Both the position numbers and the translations under genes were made by a program. Below, piece by piece: positions 9,001 through 19,200 of a stretch of DNA of 64,000 nucleotides (position 1 is the first letter of the stretch; the number at the start of each line of letters is the position of its first letter). The stretch covers positions 151,474 to 215,473 of the forward strand of contig LSYV01000056.1 of assembly GCA_001584585.1 (NCBI GenBank), read 5' to 3'. The DNA comes from Gonium pectorale. Lineage: Eukaryota; Chlorophyta; Chlorophyceae; Chlamydomonadales; Volvocaceae. The notes below the pieces were generated by a model that ran no database searches, had not been told where the DNA came from, and was given only the letters and a program-made list of their open reading frames with translations.

Positions 9001-11561
9001 CTCCAATGCGTACCTCCCTCCCCTCCCCCCATTTAGGCGGCTCGCATTCGTCCCCTTCCGCCCCAACCCCCTATCCAGCAGGTACCCCTCGCTGCTCACC
9101 CGCGTCCTTGGCGTGGGTGCGCTGGGCACGGGCGGCTTGGCGCTGGCGTCCAACCTAGACTGGGGCGCCGTGGCTCGCGGCTCGGTGGGCATTGCCGCAG
9201 CGCTGCTGGTGGCGGACCGGGCGCTGCCAACTAGCGTGCGCCCCACCGCCAAGCTCAGGTGGGTCTGGACAAGCAACTCTCTTTCGCTCCCAAGCTTCCA
9301 CACAACTGCTCCCGGGCCGTTCTACGCTAGAGACATGTCGGCTTTCTTTAGGGCGTCAACTCTAACCGCCACTGTTTCCGCGCGCCCACAGGCAGCACCT
9401 GCAGGCCCAGCTGGCCGCCGGCGGCAACGGCACCGACGCGGGCCAGCGCCGCCGCACCGCGCTGCTGCTGCGCGCGCTGGACCTGGCGGAGGCCGTCGGG
9501 GACGCCGTCGTGCGTGCGGGCTCCGCCGCTGCTGCCACCGCGGGCTCCCTCGCGACCAATGCGGCCAACGCCGCCGTCTACAACGGCCCCTACGACAACA
9601 CCGCCACCGCCTCCCCTGCTGCTGCCAACGCCGCTGCCGCCGCCCCTGCTGCTGCGTCGTCCGCCATAGCCGCCAGTGCGCAGGAGCTCGAGACGCAGCC
9701 GTCGCCGGCCAACGCGAACACGGTCGTGCTTCCGCAGGGTATGGACTCACAGCAGTGGGCCACCTCGGCCACCGCCTCGGCGTCTCGCTCCAAGTCACCT
9801 GTCGTGCGCAACGCCATGGCAGCTGCCGCCCAGGCAGCTGCCCAGCCGCCGCCACGCTCCTCCTCGCCGCTGGCTGCTCGCCTGGGCGATGCTCTGCGCA
9901 GCGCAGCCGACGCCGTGACGCGGGCAGCCTCGCCCGCGCGTGGCGCAGTCGCGGCAGCCGCTCAGGCCGTGCGGTCTGTAAGCCCGCGTGGACGCGGCTC
10001 CTCCGCCGATGCTGCTGCCACGGCCTCGGCCTCCGCCAGCCGCTCCACCAGCCCCCGATCCGCCAGCGGCCAGCCCGACACGCTGGACCTGATGGCCGCC
10101 CTGGCCGCAGCCAGCGCCATGAATGGCACCAGCCCCGCACCGGGCCTGCCCGCCATCAGCTTCCCCAAGGCCTCTGCCGGCCAGATGGCCCAGGAGAGCG
10201 CCGTGGACGCCACGCCGGCGCCGGCGGTACCAGAACCTGTTTCACCATGGAGCACGGAGCTGCAGGCGCAGGACCCGCTACCGTCGTACATGGCTGGCCA
10301 GGCCGACTACAGCTACGCGTCCGCGATGGCGACGGAGCCGCTGTCGGCTGTTGACCCGTATGCCCGCGAGGAACAGGAGTGGACGTCGCTGGCCGGCGCC
10401 ATGGCGCAGGCGGAGGCGGAGCTGGCCGCTGAGCTGGCGTCCGCTCGCCTGGTGGACGAGCCGCCGCCGGCCGTGGCCCCTGCCGTTTCCTTCAAGGAGC
10501 TGGAGCAGCCGCAGGAGGAGGTCCGGGAGGCGCTTGTGTCCAACGTGGTTCGCGACAACTGGCGCGGGGCCGCCGAGGAGGCGGCCGAGGGCTCCTCCAC
10601 CGTCGAGCCGGACCGCTGGCAGTGGCGCTTCGACGCGGAGAACGGCGCCCGCGGCAGCGGCTCGGAGGGCGCCGGCAATGGCGGCTGGCGGACCAGCGTT
10701 GACGGTGGTAACGGCGGTGGCGGCGGCGGCCTGGTTGCGCCCCGTTCTGGCGCTGGTCGCAACGTGGGCGACTCCCCGATCCGCGGCCGCGAGCGTGCGA
10801 TTGCCGAGGCGGAGGCCCTGGCCGCCGGCATGCCGGCTCCGGGTCGCCCGCGGCGGCAGGCGCTGCGTACCGCCTCCCCGGAGCGCGCCGCCGCCGCCGG
10901 CGCCGCCATGCGTCGCATGCGCGCCAACTGGGTCGACCGCGACGACGACGGCCTCGCGTCGGGCGTGTACGGCGTCAAGGCGGGACTTGACGCGCAGCCG
11001 GATGAGGGCTTCGCGGCTGTGGAGACGGCGGCGTCGGGTGACCGTGGCGAGCGCTCGGGCAGCGCCGGCGTGGCCGCGGCGCGCATGGCGCGCGGCCGCG
11101 GCGGCCTGTCACCGGGCGAGACCCGCAACCGCGTGACGGTTACGGCGGGCCAGGCGGGTCGTCCCGGTAGCCGCCGCCAGTTGTTGCGCACCGCTTCGCC
11201 TGAGCGCGCCGCCGCAGCAGCAGCGGCGATGAAACAGCTGCGTGCCGAGATGGGCATCTCGCCAAACGACGGCAGTGACGACGGTGCCGGCGCTGTGCCG
11301 GTCGCACCGCGCGACTGGCGGGCCGAGCTGCAGGGGGCCACCGGCAACTCCAATGGCACCGTCCGTCAGCGCGCCGCCCTTGCATCCCGCTCGCCGGGCA
11401 ACTGGCGTGAGCAGGTGGAGGGCTCGGCCGCCCAGGCGTCAGCCAGTGTCAACGGCAATGGCCGGCCCGGAACGCCCGCCCGCGCGTCGAGCGCGAGGCT
11501 GAGCGCATCGGAGCGGGCTGAGCGGGACGCCCGGCTGGCGGACTGGCGCGCCCGCGTGTGA
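3019..11561 (+). CDS. giant Ala/Pro-rich chloroplast protein with a CAS/TROL-like rhodanese domain
   Basis: Fourteen exons: 3019-3906, 4114-4446, 4771-5043, 5244-6023, 6221-6413, 6653-6780, 6967-7082, 7288-7488, 7760-8152, 8302-8377, 8557-8604, 8781-8887, 9082-9258, 9392-11561. All introns are GT-AG with matching phase, giving about 1960 residues. The start was chosen because it opens an Arg/Ser/Ala-rich leader like an algal chloroplast transit peptide. Residues 300-865 are Ala/Pro-rich with repeated helical blocks. A hydrophobic segment (about 888-903) precedes a rhodanese-like domain (about 940-1145) with LLLDIR, FLLDSY and FVEGGF. The usual catalytic Cys is absent. A second hydrophobic region (about 1181-1225) follows. 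The LDSY and GGFAGPEGW blocks resemble the thylakoid calcium-sensing receptor CAS; the rhodanese domain flanked by membrane segments also recalls TROL. The 722-residue last exon holds SP-rich and RTASPER repeats. The domain call is fairly sure; the role (thylakoid scaffold or signalling) is inference. Confidence 0.8.
4547..4584 (+). repeat. GTGCCT hexanucleotide microsatellite in an intron
   Basis: About six tandem copies of TGCCTG with one variant lie in the second intron (4447-4770) of the rhodanese-domain gene. Confidence 0.8.
10840..11260 (+). repeat. two coding copies of an RTASPERAAAA repeat
   Basis: In the last exon of the rhodanese-domain gene a motif of about 27 residues occurs twice, near 10840-10935 and 11155-11255. 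Its core is RRQxLRTASPERAAAA, followed by an Ala run, AM and a basic LRA/MRA. Around and after it a short (D/N)WR motif recurs (DNWRG, DWRAE, NWREQ, DWRAR). It is probably a repeated interaction or phosphorylation (SP) module; function unknown. Confidence 0.75.
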
Positions 11562-13122
11562 GGCATGCGGATGCGTTGGCATCGATTGAGAAGAGCTGCA
11601 TAAGGAGAGGGAGATCAGCAGTTAGCTAGTGGGCGGGAGCTATGTACTTCACAAAGTAAAGTTTCGGTGTATTATGATAGCGCTATGCCCTGGACAGAGA
11701 TGGCGGCTGCCCGGTGCGCACCACAGTCTGCATTTTCAGTCTATGTTTTGCCTATTTCGTGAGCCAAGTACCGTTCTAGCGCTGATGTGAACTGCGATGT
11801 TGATATCGTTCCCTTGCACACATGCGGGAACTAGTTATGGCAAGACCTGCCTCGCGTTGCATCGGTTGCTCGGATCGTTGAGAATCTTAGGACAGCGCCG
11901 CGGTGCGTACGTGCCCGAGTCGTGTAGATAAGCCCGAAGAAACCAGGAGAGGCAGGTAGTGCCGCAGCTATGTGTGGAGTGAGCAATTCTGCGAATTACG
12001 CCGACTGTACTGAAGTCAAGCGTGGTCTATATGTGATTTGATTGAGATACTCAAGGAATCAGGAAGCTTAGGAAGGTCTGTTGAGAGATGCAACGACATG
12101 TGCCTGAACGGCTCTTATGGCTGCTGCAATGTTACATCTAGACACCATCTGTAATGCATTTATCCTGTTTTACCCTCAAAGCACACTCTTCTTAAGTTCT
12201 CGTTGATTGCCTCATCACGTACAGAATGTATGGTGCCCTGTTGAAGCCGTGGTTGTTGTGCATGTCTTGATGACCGTACAGACCGTGCCCAACAGCTCAG
12301 CATCGTCATCATCCAGGACACGCACACCGTAGCAATACACGTTGCAGACAAACATTGTTGGCATCATCGCAGGCCTCAATCGCCTCATATGCCTGTCATG
12401 GGGCTCATGGCAGATGGATGTGAGGTTGGCAGCATATCATATCCATAGCCTGGCTCAAAACTCGCTAAAAGCACCACAAATTAACGACAAAAGCAATGCG
12501 CTCTAGCCGTCTCCCGCAGCCTCGCTAGTGCCGCACGCACACTGCCCAATGCCAGCACAGTGGCTATTGTATGTGTCTCTCTTGCTTTCCCTTTTCGCTT
12601 CTCTAGCATTTCAGCTGGATGGAAAGTATTGACGTTTGTCGGCGCCGTGGGGACCCGTTTTCGAACTAGGTGGCCGTTCGTTTGTCTGATGCCGCCCAGA
12701 AGGCCCATAACAGAAGATAGCAATACTGGGGGAATACGCACGTGCAGTGGCGATGCTTACCGTGCTTAGCAGCTGGCCCCCGTTGTCTCTATTTCCTATT
12801 CTGCAAACATTTCCACAGGAAGATACCCAGTGTGGCCTTTCGAAGTTCAGGGTCCCAACCCGCCGCATCCCCCCGGTAGGTGGCATCGGCGGCCTTGCTG
12901 GCGGCGGCGCGCTTACTTGGCCGCCCGTCGCCCGATTCTGTACGGATTCAGGTCCGCTGAGACGATCAGTAAGACAGCGACCGATGCGGTTGGGCGCTTT
13001 AAGCAAGCCAAGGTACTGCTGCGCCTGACAGACAGTGGTAATCCGGATCCGACTCCTTTTTTGCTCCAACTCTGACAATAGTTCATCAACTTCCATGTAA
13101 CTCTTTAAATGATTAACAACAA
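11562..13122. other. intergenic: 3' UTR of the upstream gene and promoter of the giant gene
   Basis: No convincing coding region. The first TGTAA in sense orientation after the stop at 11561 is at 12150-12154, which gives a 3' UTR of about 590 bases. The stretch is AT-richer than the flanking exons. The last few hundred bases must carry the promoter of the gene starting at 13123; no core element was recognised. Confidence 0.5.
12150..12154 (+). other. putative polyadenylation signal TGTAA
   Basis: TGTAA is the usual volvocine nuclear poly(A) signal. This is the first one downstream of the rhodanese-domain gene, about 590 bases after its stop. Confidence 0.5.
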
Positions 13123-13201
13123 ATGCGGCCACCGCTGGCAACCTGTTTGCGTGCGCGGCACGCCTTGGCTTTTGTCGTCGCTATAGCATTTGTAACAGCA
13201 G
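13123..13201 (+). other. signal-peptide exon of the plus-strand giant gene
   Basis: ATG at 13123 opens 26 codons with a basic start and a strong hydrophobic core, ending in a phase-1 donor (G then GTACGC). The next exon (13281) needs phase 1, and a 79-base intron joins them. The minus-strand paralogue has the same design: a 73-base signal-peptide exon ending in phase 1 and a 71-base intron. An ATG at 13262, which would extend exon 2 leftwards, gives no signal peptide and was not used. Confidence 0.75.
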
Positions 13202-16200
13202 GTACGCTGTACTTACCAGGCCTTCCTCGCCGTAGCCTAAGCATAGTCTCTCGATTGAACCATGTTCTTTCTCTGCGCAGCCCGCCTCGAAGGGGTTGAC
13301 CCTGATACTTTTGAGCATCGAAGCGCCCTTGAGACAACGAACGATACTGATGGGCAGCCCGCGGACGGGACTCGACCCGCCGCTTCCATTTCTCCTGCTG
13401 CCATATCACCAGCAGCAGCAGCAGCAGCAGCAGGAGTAGTAGCAGAAGCAGCGGCCCCTCCTCCCACTACTACTCACCCCGCCATCACCGATACCCACTA
13501 CTACCACACTACTCCAGAGTATGGCTTCCGCCAGGGAGACGTTCCTTCCCCTTCTGATCCTGGCATGTTTACAACGCCGTCACCAGCAGCAGGGTCACCC
13601 GATCCACCGCAGTCCTCCTGTCTCTCCCAGTATGGCAGCGCCCCAGCTGTCGCCATAACACACTGGTGTTCGCTCCAGCTCAAATATGAGGCCGAACCTC
13701 CGCCGCCTGCCCCTGTCTATCCTGGCTACGCTGGCTACACAAGTGCCGCCTCCACTGCTGTTGGCATGATTGGTGGCACCCTGCACTGCGAAATTGTACC
13801 TGCTGGAGCTTACACTGCCATGACGGAGCAAGACGGCACTGGTCTCGGAAGCAGCAGCCTGGGAGCCACTGGCCAAGTCACCGTGAGCCTTGGCGCAGGC
13901 CTCCTCGACAAGTACAACACGACCTTCATGGTAACCGGTGATGTGCGTGTGCTGGATACACCTCGAGCACCATTTGCATCTCCCACTACCTCCGATGGCG
14001 CTGCGGAGCCCTCAGTTATGGCGGCCGCGGACTTTGGTATCTCAATCCACAGTGTCCCGCACCTCAAGCTGTCGGACTCCTCAGTTGTGGGAGTGCCGCT
14101 CAGCCCGCTGAGTCCGCTCATCCGTTTTGACGGCTGTGCGCACCTGTCACTCCAAAATGTGTCGTTTGTTAATCTTCAAGCGCAGCCTGCTACTGCACCT
14201 GGCTCTTTTCCACGACCTCCCGCATACGGTGACACCTTCCCTGGTGGGCCCGGTAGTCGTGGGGCTGCCGTGGAGCCGAGTTTAGCTTACGGCGCTGTGC
14301 TGGCGACGGGCCTGACCAATGTGAACGTCACTTACACCAGCTGCACGCGGGTCCATGCGACGTTGTGGTCGTGCCTATGGCTTGAGCTGGATTCATCCGC
14401 CAACTCCAACGCCGTGAAGGTACATGACAGCCAATTCCAACACAACCGCGCGTATGCACCTCCAGAGGATCTAGCGGAGCCTGGCTTGGTGGCGCCATCC
14501 ACAGTGTACACCGAAACGGCCGGCTGCCACGAGAGTGGCCACGGCTTTGGCTCCCTGGTCATCACGGCACCGACCGGTAGAGTGTTTGACGCCTGTGCGG
14601 TAGTCGACATCTCCTCCTCTACGTTCCACGACAACGAGGGCGTGAGCGGAGCTGGCGTGGCTATCCTGATCAGCCTGGTACGTTCCTGTTGTGTGCTAGG
14701 CACTTATATAGGGTATACAGGGCGGATACGGGCGGGGGCATTGACGACGGGTGTGCCATGGTGCATACTTAAGTCATGCGGCCCCGAAGCACATACAATG
14801 ATGCAATTTGCATAATAATACACAACGTGTCTATCGAGTTTAAAGTTTGTAGACTGTTCACTGCTTCACAACCGCCTGCTGGCCCTTGTCTGCTCGCTTG
14901 ATTGGTTACGATGCCATCCACATGCATGCTTGTATGCATGTACCGTATGACGGCGAGCGTAGTAAGAAGCGTGCAAGTACCGCTCAACGGCTCATCATTT
15001 ATTTGCGTTTCCCCCACGACATCAATATGCACCTACCTATCTAATTGAAACGGATGAGCGGGTGCCCGCGCATTTAAAAGCCTGATTTGCGCCTTGCCAA
15101 CGTGCCTCTTATAGCCAGCTACTACTCAAGAGGGTTGATTGCCAACTGGCATTCCATGCGTGCAGGGGAGGTTCAGCCTCCAAACGCTTGGTACCAGCTT
15201 CACATTCAACAGGGCTACCAATGGCCATGCAGGCGCTCTCTACAGTTGCCTTGGACAGGGAGTAATGGAGCATGCTTCCTTCATGTCTTCGAGCTTCAGC
15301 AACAACTGGGCCACTGGCCACGGCGGGGCAGCTTACATCAGCTCGGGGGCGGGCTACATTGCTGCATTGAGCATTGGACAGGACAGCTTGTTCAGCTCCA
15401 ATCATGCAGGCACCAACAGTAGTAGTGACACGAAGGATGGAGGCGCGTTGTTCCTTACCTCAAGAGACAGCGGCATTGATGATATGTCGATATCTGACAG
15501 CGCGTTTCTGAACAACACCTGCTGGGGAGGATGCGGTGGCGGCATCAGCATGGCGTTTGCGATGCTTTACCGCGTGACTTTGGGTAGCAATGCCGTGTTC
15601 AGCAACAACTCAGCGGCGTCGGGGGCAGGGCTCTGCGTGCACGCTCAACTTGACGCTCTTCAGATTCGTGGTGCCACCTTCAGCCATAACCTTGTCAGTG
15701 GTACGGATGGAGGAGGAGCAGTCTATGCCGACGCTGTGGTGATGACAGCGATTGCCGACAGCACCTTTGTGGGTAACAGGGCTGAAGGAGGTGGCCATGG
15801 CGGGGCGCTGGCATTGCTGCCAAGCGACACAGCTGACCGGGGCTCGTCCCTCCTCATCCAAGCGTCATACTTCGCCCACAACGCCGCTGCTCCTCAGGGC
15901 AGCAGCGATGCCGCCATATACGGTGGTGCAGTCTACTACGATCACCCAGATATCGTACAAAGAGTAACGGTCACCATCCAGAACGATACGCGGGTAGAGA
16001 ATAACACTGCCAGCAGTTCAGGGGGCTTTCTGTATGCAACGCGGGTTCTGAAGCTCAGCGTCACAGATAGCCAGTTCCTGTACAACAATGCCACCAACGT
16101 GATATCCGGCGCCTCCACCGGCTATGGTGGAGCAATATACGTGCTTGGAGCCAATGCCACCGTCATACACTTGCAGAACAGCACCTTTGCCTACAACAGT

Positions 16201-19200
16201 GCGCATGGATCAGGGGGCAGTGGAGGTGCAGTACATGCCCAGTGGGGCGGTAGTGACGCAGTGCAACAGATCTTGATAGAGGCCTGCAAAGCTACAGGCA
16301 ACGTTGCTGGTGCCATGGGTGGCGCCTTCTCCTTCACATCTGAATTGCAGCTGACTGCTATTGCCATTGGCACTGATAGTGTTTACTCTAATAACAAAGC
16401 TGGGGGTGACGGTGGTCAAAGCATTAGCAACACACGATTCCCTGACCGAGGTGGTGGTGCGCTTTACATAAATGGCGATGAGGGAGTCTTTGGCCTTACC
16501 GTGGAAGGCAACACCTCTTTCCATGGCAACGAGGCCATCCAGGCCAGTGGTGGAGCCATCCTCGTGCAGTCAAAGTCTGGCAACATCTCGGGGCTCATCA
16601 TCGCTAGGGGTGCCAGCTTTGAGGGTAACAGTGCCGGCCAACATGGAGGAGGGCTATATGCAGCAGTCAAGCAGGACTTGGACCAGCATAAGCCAGTTAC
16701 TGTGGTAGAGGTACTCATTGCTAACCATAGTACGTTCTCTCAGAACCGGGCAATGAAAGGAAACGGTGGTGCGGTCTATCTGCGTTCTGGCAACCTGCAC
16801 CCAGAAATGCGGGCAGGGTGCAAAGATTGCTATTTCCCGACGTTTGGCAGCATGACTGTAGCATCTGACAGCCGCTTGGATAGCAACAGTGCAGTCGCTG
16901 GCGGCGCAATTTACCTGGATGGTTTTGTTAAGTTTACTGCATACAACGCTCACTGCCATCAAAACAAGGCAACGAGGGATGGCGGGGGCTGTGTGGCCTT
17001 CAACCGCTTGCCTCCGGAGCTTCATGTCGAGTCCTCGGAGTTCAGCTGGAACACTGCCTTGGAGGGCAGCGGAGGGGCTATCTCTCTATCAACGGTATGT
17101 GCTGTGCACATTGCACAGTCTAGGTATTTGGATAGGCGCTTCGCTTCCCTGACGCTGTGAATGTCCCTGTGTGTGCATGTTAAAGGATGGGGGGAGTCGA
17201 AGGGTTTCAGCAAGTGCATGTCGTGTGATATCAAGTGCCTGAGTATCGTACCATGCCTGGCCCCTCCCCTTGGATTGCTGCGTGTAGAACCCGGAGGACT
17301 TTGCACCCAATACAAGTCCAACCCAGGAGTGTAACAGCTGCCTCCTGTACCAGGACGGAAACCGAGCCAACAGCCTTCTCCGGTTTCAGTCCTCCAACTT
17401 TTCTGGAAATGCAGCCAGCCTGTACGGTGGTGCCATCCATACCTCATTCAGCAAGCGCTGCTGCCCAGTGACGCTTGCTGCTGTGGACCTCAACATTATT
17501 GATAGCACCTTCATCAGCAACACAGTTGCTGGAAGTGGTGGTGCCATCTCCTACCAACAGACGCTTGACAATCGGACAGCCAAGGGTATGGCCTTCACCT
17601 CAAGGCTCATCCTTTCCCATTTTGTAAACAACACTGCGGGGGATGCAACAGGATCTGTTGCCAGTCAGGGTGGTGCAGCCCTTTTCGAAAGCCGTGTGTC
17701 AAACGCATTTGGCTTGGAGCTCCACAAGGTGTGCAATGCCATCGTGGCTACATCCACCTTTGCCAACAACACCTGCTTGGGCGGCCACGGTGGGGCTGCG
17801 ATGCTAGTAATGTGCCCAGCAAACTTCAACAGCTCGACCTTCCTGGGGAATCGTGCCACCCTGAGCGGCGGTGCGGTTGCAGCGCTCCAAGGCGGCCGCA
17901 GCAGGGGCATCGTGTTGGGGCTTCCGTCGTCACAGCGCTCATGGGAGATGACCTACAATGACTTTAAGGGCGACATCGTACAGCGGCGTCGTGGTCTTGG
18001 GCGGAGCCCCGACGTCCATCAAGGTAGGAGTATCGACATATATGCCTGGGAGCAGGTACTGGGCCCTCATGATGTGCTAATTGTGTGCAGTCCGTACAGC
18101 ATGTATACATATGTGTATGTATGTATGTGCCGGTCCATCCATTATTTGCTGGGATTGTATCCAGATTTTTTTAACTCAAATAAATGTAGCCGTTTTGTTG
18201 CATAAACAGACGGTTTGCTAATCGCTAGGCACGGAAACCTTGTAGCAAATTCGCCAATGAGCTGGGTGTGATTTGTATAAGCTGTTTTCAGTGTTGCTCT
18301 GTACGAACATATGTCCGTAGAGGCTGCCTTCCCCAAGGCACGTCTTATTCCTGTATGCTGGCTGCTCTGATGGTTTCGGTATCATTTGCATGCGCAGCAT
18401 GCATGGCCTTGCTCGCATGTACTAACCAACGTGCATGTGTTTTCAGCAGGCAGCAGCATGAGGACCATCCTCGGCGATTCCTCTAATGACTTCGCGTCCA
18501 GCAGCCTCTCCAATAATAGCAACCGCCCAGGCATGATTATTGGCGGCAGAAGCTCGCTGGAGACACGAGCGATCAACGGCGCCTTGAGGACTGCTGACAT
18601 TGAGTCCAGGGCTGGCCACGGCAGCTACCCGCCTCTCAGCAAAGATGGTGGTTCTGTGGACGATGCTCTGTGCACCACATGCAACAGCTTGCTGTGGTAC
18701 CTGTCAGTGGATAACTGCACCCTGGTTGAGAATTATGCAGACCTGGAGCACGGGGGCGCTATCTATGCCGATGCCAAGGCCCGTGGCATCATCTCCATTG
18801 CTGCCTCACACTTCCTAGGCAACTGGGTCGGCAAGCAGCATGGCGGTGCCGCGTTCCTGTCTGCTGGAGGGCAGTGCTCATCATTTTCTATCACCAATTC
18901 CACAACATTCTCTCAAAATGCGGCCATTGGCGGCAATGCTGGCGGTGTCTACATCTTGCTCAGTCCCTGGGGATGTGGCGACATTATCAACGCGTCCTTT
19001 GCCAGAAACAGTGCAGCCGTTGATGGCGGCGCCATTGTCACTGATGTTCACGAGGAGGCGTCGCTCGTCATGTCCAACAGCAGCATGACTGGCAACAACG
19101 CAGCTGCTGGGGATGGTGGCGCTGTATTCATGCATGCCCGGTGCGGCGGGGAGGTCATGCTTCTGTCGAGTACTGTGGCCAACAACACAGCAGGCCATTC

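Noticed and set aside
8894..10354. 486-residue frame overlapping the rhodanese gene in another frame
   Set aside because: The accepted frame joins by phased splice sites and carries the hydrophobic segment and repeats. This frame is Arg/Cys/His-rich without structure.
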